Assembly: GCA_016219985.1 (NCBI GenBank)
Contig: JACRJO010000001.1
Coordinates: 62,001-126,000 of the forward strand
Reading direction: 5' to 3'
Length of the DNA stretch: 64,000 nt
DNA from: Sphingobacteriales bacterium
GTDB lineage: Bacteria > Bacteroidota > Bacteroidia > Chitinophagales > Chitinophagaceae
Numbering within the stretch: position 1 is the first letter of the stretch; each line of letters begins with the position of its first letter. A program made the position numbers and the translations under genes. Shown here piece by piece: positions 43,022 through 53,076 of this stretch. A model generated the notes under the pieces. That model searched no databases, was not told the origin of the DNA, and saw only the letters and a program-made list of their open reading frames with translations.

Positions 43022-44305
43022 ATGAAAGCGATCGTCGATTGTAACAGTTTTTATTGTTCCTGTGAACGGCTGTTCGAGCCTTCTCTCCGGGAAAAACCTG
43101 TTGTGGTGCTCAGTAACAACGACGGCTGCATTGTGTCCCGCACCGATGAAGCGAAAAAGCTCGGGGTGGGCATGGCCGCTCCCTATTACCAGAACAAAGA
43201 GGTTATTGAGAAAAACGGCGTGGCGGTGTTCTCCAGCAATTATAACCTCTACGGGGATCTCAGTATGCGGGTGATGGATACCCTACGGGAACTGGTGGGG
43301 AAAGACCAGGTGGAAGTGTACTCGGTGGATGAAGCCTTTCTTGACCTCGGCATGATCCCGGACGGGGAGTTACAGCAGGCAGCCGTGCAGATCAAAGAAA
43401 CGGTGGAGCAATGGACCGGTATTGCTGTTTCCGTGGGCGTGGCGCCCACCAAGGTCCTGAGTAAAGTGGCCAACCGGCTTTCGAAAAAAAATAAACTGCA
43501 GACTGGTGGCGTACTGGTACTGGATACCGAAGACAGGATCCGGGAGGCCCTGTTAAAAACCGACGTATCCGATATATGGGGAGTCGGGTACAGGTACGCG
43601 GTAAAGCTGAAAGAACTGTTCAGTATCTATAATGCGTGGCAACTAAGCAAAATGAGCACCAACTGGGCCCGCACCCATTTAGGCGGTGTGGTGGGTATGC
43701 GGCTGATCAAAGAACTGAACGGCGAACCCTGCGCAGAAATGAAAGACCCGTTGAACAGCAAAAAAATGATTGCCACCACCCGGATGTTTGGAATACCTGT
43801 ATATGACCTCGCTGAACTACAGCAAGCCGTGGCAACTTATACCACCCGGGCAGCGGAAAAACTCCGCCGCCAGTATGGGGCCGCCGGTTTTATCCATGTT
43901 TTTGTGGTAACCAACGAGACCGGAAACGGCCCGTATCAATACAATCCCCGGACCACAGGCACCCAGGTCCGCCTGCCCAGGCCCACTTCATACACCAGTG
44001 AACTGATCAGGTATGCGGTACCGCTGGTAGAAAAAATATACAAACCGGGTCCCAAATACCTTAAAGCAGGTGTGATGCTCGGAGGGATTGTACCCGATAC
44101 GTCCATACAGGGCAATTTATTCTTATCCCAAAGCAAAAATACTGAGCGTAAACTGATGGATATGGTCGATAATATCAATTTCAGTCAGCGGGATGATGTT
44201 CTGAAATTCGCCGCTTCCGGCACAAAAAGAAACTGGAAAATGCGGCAGGAAATGCGCAGTCCCCGGTATACCACCCGGTGGGATGAATTATACGAGATCC
44301 ATTAG
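43022..44305 (+). CDS. umuC: Y-family DNA polymerase, Pol V catalytic subunit UmuC
   Basis: 427 residues. MKAIVDCNSFYCSCERLFEP has the first catalytic aspartate, and VYSVDEAFLDL near residue 98 the Asp-Glu pair. GIAVSVGVAPTKVLSKVANRLSKK near 138 is the finger/palm segment, and VSDIWGVGYRYAVKL the helix-hairpin-helix-like part. The C-terminal little-finger domain ends with RWDELYEI. It inserts opposite lesions together with UmuD'2 in known systems. Here the UmuD partner seems unable to mature, so activation may differ. The stop overlaps the convergent DUF72 gene by 4 bp. Confidence 0.92.
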   Translation: MKAIVDCNSFYCSCERLFEPSLREKPVVVLSNNDGCIVSRTDEAKKLGVGMAAPYYQNKEVIEKNGVAVFSSNYNLYGDLSMRVMDTLRELVGKDQVEVYSVDEAFLDLGMIPDGELQQAAVQIKETVEQWTGIAVSVGVAPTKVLSKVANRLSKKNKLQTGGVLVLDTEDRIREALLKTDVSDIWGVGYRYAVKLKELFSIYNAWQLSKMSTNWARTHLGGVVGMRLIKELNGEPCAEMKDPLNSKKMIATTRMFGIPVYDLAELQQAVATYTTRAAEKLRRQYGAAGFIHVFVVTNETGNGPYQYNPRTTGTQVRLPRPTSYTSELIRYAVPLVEKIYKPGPKYLKAGVMLGGIVPDTSIQGNLFLSQSKNTERKLMDMVDNINFSQRDDVLKFAASGTKRNWKMRQEMRSPRYTTRWDELYEIH

Positions 44306-45228
44306 CCGAATAATCCTTTTTGTTCCGGCAGGGATTTCGCCGCAATGAACTGAGGTTTTACCAGGTTCAATCCGCATTCCTGGTTCATTTTACCGGCCAT
44401 GTAAACGGTCAGTTCCGGAGAAGTGGCTTCATCGTGCATATGCATAAAGAAATACAATTCCTCCAGCCCGTTTGCCAGCCAGTATTTGATCCGCTCCACC
44501 CAGGCATCGATCCTGCTGTAATCCGAAGGATGCAGGCTATTCCCCACGTAGCGGATAAAGGCCTTTGGTATGGTCAGGTGCATATGGGCGCATTCCCTTC
44601 GCCCGGCCGTATCCGTTATCACCGCTCCCATCTTATGGTCCCGGAGAAAAGCTAACAATTCTTCCCTGTCCTTTTCCCGGTTAAACCAATCCGGGTGCCG
44701 TACCTCCAGGAAAAACTGCAGGTCCGCGGGCAAAGATTGCAGATAGGTAAAAAGCTCATCTTTCCGTTTCGGCGAAAACCGGTCATCCACCTGCACAAAA
44801 ACAGGACCCAGATGTTTTTCAAATCCCCTGATACCGCGTAAGAATTCATTCGACAGAAAGCTTTTCCCATTCAGGTTACCGGCATGCGTGACGCCCTTGT
44901 ACATTTTGGGACAAAATAAAAAGTCCTTTCCGGCCGCCTTCTCCGCCCATTTACGGATACCCGCTTCCCCGTATAATTTATAATGCGTGGCATTCAGCTC
45001 AATACAGTTATAATGATTCACATAGTGCTGCAAAAAATCTTTTTCCCTTGTTTTTGGAGGATAGATCTTTCCCACCCATTCCGCCCGGCCCCATTTGGCG
45101 CAGCCCATATAAACCCCGGGCCCTGCTGCCCGCTTACCCTTTACTATACTTTTATTAAAAGCCGGTTCGGCCGGCAGGGAAAAATCAATATTCTTTAGTT
45201 CCTCAGGGGAAACTCTTCCAAATTCCAT
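44302..45228 (-). CDS. DUF72 (YecE-like) protein
   Basis: 308 residues. GVYMGCAKWGRAEWVGKIYP near residue 38 and FLQHYVNHYNCIELNATHYKLYG near 63 mark the TIM-barrel DUF72 family; FLFCPKMYKGVTHA and FFLEVRHPDWFN follow, and RYVGNSLHPSDYSRID and LYFFMHMHDEAT close the domain. The function is unknown; it is often found near DNA-repair or mobile genes. It overlaps the end of umuC by 4 bp on the opposite strand, with no room for a terminator between them. Confidence 0.87.
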   Translation of the reverse strand: MEFGRVSPEELKNIDFSLPAEPAFNKSIVKGKRAAGPGVYMGCAKWGRAEWVGKIYPPKTREKDFLQHYVNHYNCIELNATHYKLYGEAGIRKWAEKAAGKDFLFCPKMYKGVTHAGNLNGKSFLSNEFLRGIRGFEKHLGPVFVQVDDRFSPKRKDELFTYLQSLPADLQFFLEVRHPDWFNREKDREELLAFLRDHKMGAVITDTAGRRECAHMHLTIPKAFIRYVGNSLHPSDYSRIDAWVERIKYWLANGLEELYFFMHMHDEATSPELTVYMAGKMNQECGLNLVKPQFIAAKSLPEQKGLFG

Positions 45229-45368
45229 ACTCCGTATTTAGTCCTCAAATCTACATGAATACAAATAGTGTAACTTACCATGCAAAAAAAATCAGGCGCC
45301 TGCACCTGTTTTTTGCCTGTCCCCTGCCGGCAACGATCCTGAAAAAGCAGGAAACTCAATTCATAAAA

Positions 45369-46529
45369 ATGGGAAACCTTTTCTTTGGTGTTGATCAGCT
45401 GATACAGCAACCCGGGCGGTTGAAGGAACTGCCTGCTGCACTCGTCACCAACAACGCCGCCAGTACCCATACCGGCGAATCCTCCCGGCTGGCCCTGCTG
45501 AAAGCCGGCTTCCGGATCCGTACACTTTTTTCCCCGGAACACGGGCTGACAGCCAGCGGGGACGACGGAGCCAGCCAGCCGGATACCACAGATGCGCTCA
45601 CACAACTCCCCGTGATCAGTTTATATGGTGACCAGCTGCGACCCACGGCCGCCGCATTAGCCGGGGTTGATCTCGTTTTCTTTGATATCCCGGATGCCGG
45701 TTGCCGTTTTTACACGTATCTCTGGACGCTCACACATGTAATGGAAGCCTGCGCCGCGGCGAACAAAACACTGGTCGTACTGGACCGGCCCAATCCCATC
45801 AGCGGGGACCCGGATAAAGCCGAGGGCCCGATGCTGGATGAAGCGCATTGTTCTTCCTTTACCGGCCGGTGGAATATCCCGGTACGGCATAGCTGCACAC
45901 TGGGCGAACTGGCCGCCTTCTTTGCAGCTACGCGGGTAAAGGACCTGCAACTGGAAGTCATCAAAATAAATAACTGGAACCGCAAACAGACCGCCGGGGA
46001 AGCCGGTTGGTATTTCCGGTCTCCTTCTCCTGCCATTACCGATACCGAAACAGCCCTCCTCTATCCCGGAGCGGGACTGCTCGAAGGAGTTAATGTCAAT
46101 GAGGGCCGGGGGACATCCACCCCTTTTAAAATTGCCGGCGCCCCCTGGATACGGGCTGAAGAAATGGCGGCAGCGTTCGGGGATTTGCGGCTCCCCGGCA
46201 TTAGTGTAACCGCAGCTCATTTCATCCCCGGTTCCGGCATCTATGCCGGAGAAAAATGCGGGGGATTAAGATGTACCGTTACCACCCCCTCTTCCTTCCG
46301 CCCGGTACAAACGGGTCTCTGCTTATTACAACTGATAAAAAAAATGTATCCCGGGGAATTAGGGGAACGCTTATACCCCACCGTGGCCAATCCTTCCGGG
46401 AAAGGACACCTGGACCGGCTCACAGGCGTCCGCGATTCATTTATGAAAATTGAAAACGGGGAATTAATCAAGGCCAGCCGGGAAACCGGGAACTGGAAGC
46501 AAACCATCAGTCCCTTTCTGCTTTACTGA
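45369..46529 (+). CDS. DUF1343 protein, NamZ-like exo-beta-N-acetylmuramidase
   Basis: About 386 residues from the ATG at 45369; the longer frame to 45255 adds a segment that does not look like a signal peptide. LVTNNAASTHTGESSR near residue 25, FSPEHGLTASGDDG near 55, IPDAGCRFYTYLWTLTHVMEA near 105 and LDRPNPISG near 140 are family hallmarks. NamZ enzymes release terminal MurNAc from peptidoglycan fragments. No export signal is visible in this start, so it may act in the cytoplasm. It converges with and overlaps an amidase gene by 7 bp, consistent with a wall-recycling cluster. Confidence 0.8.
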   Translation: MGNLFFGVDQLIQQPGRLKELPAALVTNNAASTHTGESSRLALLKAGFRIRTLFSPEHGLTASGDDGASQPDTTDALTQLPVISLYGDQLRPTAAALAGVDLVFFDIPDAGCRFYTYLWTLTHVMEACAAANKTLVVLDRPNPISGDPDKAEGPMLDEAHCSSFTGRWNIPVRHSCTLGELAAFFAATRVKDLQLEVIKINNWNRKQTAGEAGWYFRSPSPAITDTETALLYPGAGLLEGVNVNEGRGTSTPFKIAGAPWIRAEEMAAAFGDLRLPGISVTAAHFIPGSGIYAGEKCGGLRCTVTTPSSFRPVQTGLCLLQLIKKMYPGELGERLYPTVANPSGKGHLDRLTGVRDSFMKIENGELIKASRETGNWKQTISPFLLY

Positions 46530-47341
46530 TACTTCTTCATTAAATCGTACAGAATTTTCCGGTCTGCTTCACTGATCGTCTTTGTGGTATCCTGCTGTAC
46601 AAAATGAATCTTATAGGACTGGATCGCATTCTTCTCGTTTTTGATATCGTACCCGATCACCCGCAGGGCCAGGAGCGGGTTAAAGTCTGCCGGTACGTTT
46701 ACCTGCGTGGTATCATACCAATTCCCAAACCCGTTTTCCGCCAGTTTATGCCAGGGGAAATAGCGGCTCGGGTCCACTTTCCGGCCCGGTGCAATATCCG
46801 CATGCCCGATAAAATTGGCCACCGGGATCGTGTAGGCTTTTTTCAGCCGGCTAAGCAATAACAACAGGGAATTGATTTGCTCATCGGTGAAAGGTTCAGC
46901 ACCATTATTGTCAACCTCAATCCCGATACTGGAAGAATTCAGGTCGATATTGTTTCCCCATTTACTGACCCCGGCATGATGGGCCCGCAACAGGTCATTC
47001 AGCATGTGATGCACGGTCCCGTCCCTGCAGATCACATAATGCGCACTGACCGGGTTTTTGGTCTGGGTAAATGTTTTCAGGGTTTGTTCACAGCTGTTCT
47101 GCGCCGTATGATGGATCACCACGAAATTCGGGCGGCGCATAGAAAGGTTAGTGGTACCTACCCAGTCCGGTGCATACGCTAAACCGGCGGAGTCTTTGAC
47201 CGGGTATTCTTTCAGCAACTTTGAAAATTCTTTAACCTGTTTCTTATAGGCTTTATTGGCGGATGCATAGCGGCCCGTTGTACAACTGTACAGGAGGAGC
47301 ATTGCAATACCGGAAGCAATCAGCATAAATCCTGGTTTCAT
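46523..47341 (-). CDS. Lipoprotein N-acetylmuramoyl-L-alanine amidase (Amidase_2)
   Basis: 272 residues. A lipoprotein signal ends in LLLYSC, with Cys20 as the expected lipid attachment site. The amidase domain has FVVIHHTAQ near residue 73 (zinc histidine), SSSIGIEVDNNG near 137 and FIGHADIAPGRKVDP near 178, giving His, His and the catalytic Lys/Asp region. It would cut between MurNAc and the stem peptide in muropeptides at the envelope. Its gene converges with the NamZ-like gene and overlaps it by 7 bp. Confidence 0.88.
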   Translation of the reverse strand: MKPGFMLIASGIAMLLLYSCTTGRYASANKAYKKQVKEFSKLLKEYPVKDSAGLAYAPDWVGTTNLSMRRPNFVVIHHTAQNSCEQTLKTFTQTKNPVSAHYVICRDGTVHHMLNDLLRAHHAGVSKWGNNIDLNSSSIGIEVDNNGAEPFTDEQINSLLLLLSRLKKAYTIPVANFIGHADIAPGRKVDPSRYFPWHKLAENGFGNWYDTTQVNVPADFNPLLALRVIGYDIKNEKNAIQSYKIHFVQQDTTKTISEADRKILYDLMKKYQ

Positions 47342-47377
47342 ATAAACTGATTTATGAAAACGGTGCAGGTGGAGTTC

Positions 47378-48616
47378 CTATCTCTTACGGGAACTGCTCT
47401 TGAAAAATTTCCGTTTGGGCCGTTCACCATGACCCTGGCTGTGGCTGTGACCGTGGCTCCGGCTGCGCGGGTGGTAAGCCGGTGTTTCGCCCAGTTCCTT
47501 CGGGACCGGCGCTTTTTCCACTTCCTTCTCCAGCAGGCGCTCAATAACGGCGAACTTATTTTGTTCCTTTTCACCCACCAGGGTAAACGCCGCTCCGTCC
47601 GCTTCTGCACGGGCGGTCCGGCCAATCCGGTGCACATAATCCTCCCCGTCACCCGGTACATCCCAGTTGATCACGAGGTCAATGGTATCAATATCAATCC
47701 CCCGGCTCAGGATATCCGTTGCCACCAGCAGGGGAATACGGCCGCTGGCAAAGGATCCCAGCACAGATTCCCGTTGTGCCTGTTCCAGGTCACTGTGGAT
47801 CTCTTCAATATTAAAGCCGGACTGTTTCAGTTCTCTCCGGACCTGCTTCACCGTTTGCTTGCGGCTGCAAAAGATCAGCGCATTTTTATAGGGTGTTTCG
47901 CGGAGCAGTTTTTTTATCAGGGGCAATTTTTGCGGCTCATATACCAGGAAAGCCTTTTGAATGATCTTTTCAGGCGGCTTGGATATCGCAATATTTATTT
48001 CAACCGGCTCGTGCAGGATCCGCTTGGCCAGCTGCCTGATCTTCTCCGGCATGGTAGCAGAGAACAACAGGTTCTGCCTTTTAGCGGGAAGAGCCTTGAT
48101 GATCTTATTGATATCGTCCTGGAATCCCATATCAAGCATGCGGTCTGCTTCATCCAGGATGAGAAACCGGAGTCCCTTCATGTTTACATAACCCATGTTC
48201 AGGTGAGCGATCATACGCCCGGGTGTGCAAACAATAACATCCGCCCCCATTTGCAGGGCCTTCTTCTCCGCCACAAAATTCTGGGCATCGTTTCCGCCGT
48301 ATATAGCAATGGAGCTCAGGTGGGTGAAATAGGACAAGCCTTCGATATGTTGCGATATCTGGATCGCCAGTTCCCTTGTCGGCACAATGATCAGGGCACC
48401 CACCTGGCCGTCTACGTGATTCGTCAGTAAGCGGTTCATAACCGGCAGGAGAAACGCGGCTGTCTTACCGGTTCCTGTTTGCGCGGAGGCGATCACATCG
48501 CGGCCTTCCAGGATGGGCGGGATTACCTGCTCCTGTACAGGTGTGGCGGTTTCGTAATTAGATGCTTCGATTCCTTCCAGTATCTGGGGGTGAAAATTAA
48601 ACTCGGTAAAACGCAA
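47378..48616 (-). CDS. DEAD-box RNA helicase (RhlE/DeaD type)
   Basis: 412 residues. FTEFNFHPQILEGIEASNYETATPVQEQVIP is the Q-motif region; SAQTGTGKTAAF the Walker A; LILDEADRMLD the DEAD box; FSATMPEKIR motif III; ATDILSRGIDID and HRIGRTARA motifs V and VI. The C-terminus is a basic, His/Ser-rich tail (RSHGHSHSQGHGERPKRK). The start seems to be a TTG at 48616. It is a general RNA-remodelling enzyme, perhaps in ribosome assembly or RNA decay; no link to the neighbours can be shown. Confidence 0.9.
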   Translation of the reverse strand: MRFTEFNFHPQILEGIEASNYETATPVQEQVIPPILEGRDVIASAQTGTGKTAAFLLPVMNRLLTNHVDGQVGALIIVPTRELAIQISQHIEGLSYFTHLSSIAIYGGNDAQNFVAEKKALQMGADVIVCTPGRMIAHLNMGYVNMKGLRFLILDEADRMLDMGFQDDINKIIKALPAKRQNLLFSATMPEKIRQLAKRILHEPVEINIAISKPPEKIIQKAFLVYEPQKLPLIKKLLRETPYKNALIFCSRKQTVKQVRRELKQSGFNIEEIHSDLEQAQRESVLGSFASGRIPLLVATDILSRGIDIDTIDLVINWDVPGDGEDYVHRIGRTARAEADGAAFTLVGEKEQNKFAVIERLLEKEVEKAPVPKELGETPAYHPRSRSHGHSHSQGHGERPKRKFFKSSSRKR

Positions 48617-48797
48617 AGTATTCAGTTTTAGAAAGATGCGAAGTTAGCAGAAAATCAGGGGATTCCCGTGCCTGTAAAGGATTCCGGCCTTCTTTTTAAT
48701 TAAAATCACCTTTATCACTGCCTATTATCATAGTAACCCGCGAGTTGTGGTTGTAGCTTAGAACCTGTTAAAAATCACTTCACCTAAACTATTTGTT

Positions 48798-49382
48798 ATG
48801 AAATATAGTCTTCTGCTCAGTGCCCTGGTCCTTTCACTGGCAGGTTATGGACAGGCCTGGGCCAAACAATACGACCATGTGGATGATTGTGTCTGCGGAT
48901 TATCCCTCGTGGGAAAAGGGGAAAAACATGGTTTTGTGGACAAAGACGGCAAACTGGTGGTGCCCCTGATCTATGATGATGCACTGACCTTCTCCGAAGG
49001 TTTTGCCGCCGTAAAACAAAATGGCAAATGGGGCTATCTCGACAGTACCGGGAAAGTGTTTATTGAACCCAAATACGCGGAAGCCATGTCTTTCTATGCC
49101 GGTTTTGCCGTGGTAGGCAATGGCAATGAATATGGTTTTATTGATACAAGCGGGAAAACGGTCATCCCCCTGGTGTACGAAAATGCCTCTCGTTTCTCTG
49201 AAGGGTTGGCGGCTGTGAACAAAAAAGGTATGTGGGGATTTATTGATAACAAGGGCAAGGACATCATTCCCTTCAAGTACAATTTTGCCGGCGTTTTTGA
49301 CAATGGCGCGGCAAGAGTGATGCAGGGAGGAAAATGGATCCTGATCGACGCCAGCGGCAAGAAAATAGCCGACAGCGAATAA
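48798..49382 (+). CDS. Secreted WG-repeat protein
   Basis: 194 residues. A signal peptide occupies residues 1-22 (LLLSALVLSLAGYGQAWA). The mature part consists of about five WG (KWG) repeats of roughly 22 residues, for example QNGKWGYLDSTGKVFIEPKY and KKGMWGFIDNKGKDIIPFKY, preceded by a short Asp/Cys segment. Such repeats form beta-rich structures; the function is unknown. It is a single gene in divergent orientation to the DEAD-box helicase gene, ending before a bidirectional terminator. Confidence 0.82.
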   Translation: MKYSLLLSALVLSLAGYGQAWAKQYDHVDDCVCGLSLVGKGEKHGFVDKDGKLVVPLIYDDALTFSEGFAAVKQNGKWGYLDSTGKVFIEPKYAEAMSFYAGFAVVGNGNEYGFIDTSGKTVIPLVYENASRFSEGLAAVNKKGMWGFIDNKGKDIIPFKYNFAGVFDNGAARVMQGGKWILIDASGKKIADSE

Positions 49383-49489
49383 TACAAGTCAAAAGCAAAA
49401 ACAGAACCCGCGGAAAGTAACCACTTTTTAGCCCGTTACAAACCAAAGGCCTATTGATTATTTATTTGTTTTTCACTATAATTAAAATA

Positions 49490-49518
49490 CCCGCAGCAGC
49501 AGAAATAGCTATTGCGGG
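49490..49518. terminator. Bidirectional terminator between WG-repeat gene and icmF
   Basis: CCCGCA and TGCGGG arms enclose a 17-base loop; ATTTCTTTT follows on the plus strand and TATTTTAAT on the minus strand. It lies between two convergent genes. Confidence 0.6.
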
Positions 49519-49583
49519 CATTTCTTTTATTCACACCACACAAATTTAAATACGCTGACTAACGACTAACGACTACCGACTTC

Positions 49584-52500
49584 CTACATATTCCTCCTAT
49601 ACTGCCCCCCCACTTCATAAAGCGCATTTGTGATCTGTCCCAGGGAACAATACTTCACTGTTTCCATCAGTTCTTCAAACAGGTTACCGTTGCTGATGGC
49701 CACCGCTTTCAAACGCTTCAGCATGGCTGCTGATTTATTTTCATTGCGGCTCCAGAAGCTGCGCAGGTTAGTGATCTGCTGCTCCTTTTCTTCCGCTGTA
49801 CTGCGGATCACTTCACCGGGGATCACGGTGGGACTTCCTTTTTTATTCAGGAAGGTATTTACCCCGATCAGGGGCAGTTCGCCCGTATGTTTCTGGTGTT
49901 CATAATGCAGGCTCTCTTCCTGTATCTTATTCCGCTGGTACATTCTTTCCATGGCTCCCAGTACGCCGCCCCGCTCGGTGAGACGGTCAAACTCAGCTAA
50001 TACCGCTTCTTCCACCAGGTTAGTGAGCTCTTCAATCGCAAAGGAGCCCTGGATCACATTTTCTGTTTTGGCAGTACCCAGTTCCCGGTTAATGATCAGC
50101 TGTATGGCCATGGCCCTGCGCACGCTTTCTTCCGTAGGCGTGGTGATCGCTTCATCATAGGCGTTTGTATGAAGGGAGTTGCAGTTGTCATAAATGGCAT
50201 ACAGGGCCTGCAGCGTGGTACGGATATCGTTGAAATCGATTTCCTGCGCATGAAGGCTCCTGCCCGATGTCTGGATATGGTACTTCAGCATCTGGCTGCG
50301 TTTATTGGCCTTGTACCTGTACTTCATGGCTTTTGCCCAGATCCGGCGGGCCACCCTTCCGATCACACTGTATTCCGCGTCCATTCCATTGCTGAAGAAG
50401 AAGGAAAGATTGGGTGCAAAATCATCAATATTCATCCCGCGGCTGAGGTAATATTCCACGTAGGTAAACCCATTGGCCAGGGTAAACGCCAGTTGGGTAA
50501 TGGGATTGGCGCCCGCTTCCGCAATATGATAACCGCTGATGGAGACCGAATAAAAATTCCGCACTTTTTCCCGGATAAAATATTCCTGCACATCCCCCAT
50601 CAGTTTCAGGGCAAACTCGGTGGAGAAAATACAGGTATTCTGCGCCTGGTCTTCCTTTAATATATCGGCCTGCACCGTTCCCCTCACCTGTTGCAGGGCG
50701 GCCTGTTTGCACTGCGCATATACATCAGCCGGCAGCACTTCATCCCCGCTAAGCCCGAGCAACTGCAGCCCCAGCCCGTTATTTCCCCCGGGCAGCCCGG
50801 CCGGGAAAGAAGAATTGTAATAGACGGGTATTTCGCCGTCCGGGTATTTCTTTTGCAGGGCCTCTTTCACCCAGGCTTCCTTCCCGTTAGCGCTGATCCA
50901 TTTTTCACATTGCTGGTCAATGGCCACATTCATAAAGAAAGCGAGCAGCATCGGCGCGGGCCCGTTGATGGTCATCGATACGGAGGTCCGGGGATCGCAG
51001 AGATCAAAACCACTGTACAATCTTTTTGCATCATCCACCGTGGCAATACTCACCCCGCTGTTTCCCACTTTTCCATAAATATCCGGGCGATGATCCGGGT
51101 CCTCCCCATAGAGTGTTACGGAATCAAAGGCAGTGGAAAGTCTTTTAGCCGGCTGGTCCGCGCTTACATAGTGGAAACGCCTGTTGGTTCGTTCAGGTCC
51201 CCCTTCCCCCGCAAACATGCGGGTAGGATCTTCTCCCTCCCTTTTCAGCGGGAATACCCCTGCCGTGTAGGGAAAATGACCGGCCACATTCTCCTGGGCC
51301 CGCCATTTCAACAAATCACCCCAATCCCTGTATTTGGGCAATACCACTTTCGGGATCCGTGTACCACTCAGGCTTTGGGTGGTCATCGGCTGCCTGATCA
51401 CTTTATCACGAACCGTGTATTCATAAAAATCCTTCTGGTATTCCTTTACTTTTCCCGGCCAGTTCGTGATCAGTTTGCGGCTCACCGGGGTCAGTTGTTC
51501 CTGGTAAAACTGCAGCTCTTTTTGCAAAGCCTCACGGAGAGCAGCATCCGCTTTTTGTCCCAGGATATCCAACGCTCCCTGGAGCTGGTATAGCTTAGAA
51601 GCGATCCCCGCCTGTTCAATCACCAGCTGGTCATAGTGGCGGTTATTCTCCGCAATTTCAGACAGATAACGGACCCGGCTGGAGGGTATCACGGATGGGG
51701 AGACAGTGGCTGTTTCTGCAAACTGGTACCTGCCGAAAACAACTTTTGTTTTCTCTTCAATCTTTTTCAGCAGGAGTACAAATAAGTGATTCACGCCATC
51801 ATCATTGAATTTACTGGCCATCGTGCCGACAATGGGTAAATCCTCATCTTTGGCCGTCCAGCGGTTATGATTGCGCTTGTATTGTTTTCTTACGTCGGCC
51901 AGTGAATCCAGGGCGCCGGCTTTATCAAATTTATTGATACAGACCAGGTCGGCATAGTCCAGCATATTGATCTTCTCTAACTGGGAGGCCGCCCCGTATT
52001 CCGGGGTCATTACATACATGCTGACATCACAATAATCCAGGATACTGGCATCGCTTTGTCCCACCCCGGCGGATTCGAGTATGATAAAATCAAATCCTGC
52101 CGCTTTGCAGATATCAATAGCTTCCCGCACATATGAACTCAGGGCCGTATTGTCATCCCGGGTGGCCAGGCTGCGCATATAGGCCCGGGGGTGGTTGATC
52201 GAATTCATCCGGATCCGGTCGCCCAGCAGGGCTCCTCCTGTTTTTTTCTTGGAAGGATCCACGGAAATAACCGCCAGGGTCTTGTCCGTGAAATTATGCA
52301 GGAAACGCCGGGCAATTTCGTCAGTAACGGAAGATTTGCCGGCTCCGCCGGTACCGGTAATGCCTAATACCGGCCCCCCTGCCCCCTGGCGGGAGACCCC
52401 GGGATCGTCTTTTGACCCGGTTAGTTCCTTCAGTAGGGAAGCATATTCCTGCTTGTTTTCTGCAAGGGAAATAGCCCGGGCAATTCGCCGTACATCTTTT

Positions 52501-52985
52501 ACTTCATCCAGCGGCAGCTTACCATTCCATTTCACCGGAGAGGACAGCTTTTCCCCTTCGGGGAGACCGCATTGTTTCAGCACATCTTCAATCATTCCCT
52601 CCAGTCCCATCTGGCGGCCATCATCCGGGCTGTAGATCCGGGCAATCCCATATTGCTGCAATTCCTCTATTTCACCGGGAAGGATCGTACCGCCACCGCC
52701 ACCGAATATTTTGATATGCCCGCAGCCATTCTCATCGAGCAGGTCCTTCATGTACTTGAAAAATTCCACATGGCCGCCCTGGTAACTGGTGATGGCAATA
52801 CCCTGGACATCCTCTTCAATAGCCGTTTCCACAATTTCCTTTACCGACCGGTTGTGCCCGAGGTGAATGATCTCGGCGCCCCTGCTTTGCATGATCCGGC
52901 GCATGATATTAATGGCCGCATCATGTCCGTCAAAAAGACTGGCAGCCGTAACAATTCGCACTTTGGGGGAGGGAGCTGTACTCAT
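49584..52985 (-). CDS. icmF: Fused isobutyryl-CoA mutase IcmF
   Basis: 1133 residues in the order known for IcmF. The N-terminal cobalamin-binding domain has [13 protein letters not shown] near residue 15. A MeaB-like G-protein domain has [13 protein letters not shown] near 210 as Walker A, then [11 protein letters not shown] and NKFDKAG as switch and base motifs. The mutase TIM barrel follows ([25 protein letters not shown] near 575). The enzyme isomerises isobutyryl-CoA and butyryl-CoA with coenzyme B12 and uses its built-in GTPase for cofactor loading. Other acyl-CoA substrates cannot be excluded by eye. Confidence 0.92.
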   Translation of the reverse strand: MSTAPSPKVRIVTAASLFDGHDAAINIMRRIMQSRGAEIIHLGHNRSVKEIVETAIEEDVQGIAITSYQGGHVEFFKYMKDLLDENGCGHIKIFGGGGGTILPGEIEELQQYGIARIYSPDDGRQMGLEGMIEDVLKQCGLPEGEKLSSPVKWNGKLPLDEVKDVRRIARAISLAENKQEYASLLKELTGSKDDPGVSRQGAGGPVLGITGTGGAGKSSVTDEIARRFLHNFTDKTLAVISVDPSKKKTGGALLGDRIRMNSINHPRAYMRSLATRDDNTALSSYVREAIDICKAAGFDFIILESAGVGQSDASILDYCDVSMYVMTPEYGAASQLEKINMLDYADLVCINKFDKAGALDSLADVRKQYKRNHNRWTAKDEDLPIVGTMASKFNDDGVNHLFVLLLKKIEEKTKVVFGRYQFAETATVSPSVIPSSRVRYLSEIAENNRHYDQLVIEQAGIASKLYQLQGALDILGQKADAALREALQKELQFYQEQLTPVSRKLITNWPGKVKEYQKDFYEYTVRDKVIRQPMTTQSLSGTRIPKVVLPKYRDWGDLLKWRAQENVAGHFPYTAGVFPLKREGEDPTRMFAGEGGPERTNRRFHYVSADQPAKRLSTAFDSVTLYGEDPDHRPDIYGKVGNSGVSIATVDDAKRLYSGFDLCDPRTSVSMTINGPAPMLLAFFMNVAIDQQCEKWISANGKEAWVKEALQKKYPDGEIPVYYNSSFPAGLPGGNNGLGLQLLGLSGDEVLPADVYAQCKQAALQQVRGTVQADILKEDQAQNTCIFSTEFALKLMGDVQEYFIREKVRNFYSVSISGYHIAEAGANPITQLAFTLANGFTYVEYYLSRGMNIDDFAPNLSFFFSNGMDAEYSVIGRVARRIWAKAMKYRYKANKRSQMLKYHIQTSGRSLHAQEIDFNDIRTTLQALYAIYDNCNSLHTNAYDEAITTPTEESVRRAMAIQLIINRELGTAKTENVIQGSFAIEELTNLVEEAVLAEFDRLTERGGVLGAMERMYQRNKIQEESLHYEHQKHTGELPLIGVNTFLNKKGSPTVIPGEVIRSTAEEKEQQITNLRSFWSRNENKSAAMLKRLKAVAISNGNLFEELMETVKYCSLGQITNALYEVGGQYRRNM

Positions 52986-53076
52986 AGTAAATGAAAAAGC
53001 AAAATTAACAGAAAAAACTAATGCCTGTTAGTTCTGTCAACATACAGGATTGCAGGCAGTTGACTACATTTGTCCC

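Noticed and set aside
47354..48430. 358-codon plus-strand frame
   Set aside because: It is antisense to the DEAD-box helicase gene, whose motifs are all intact; the frame has no domain pattern and is a G+C-driven shadow.
50691..51593. 300-codon plus-strand frame
   Set aside because: Antisense to icmF, which is continuous with all expected domains.
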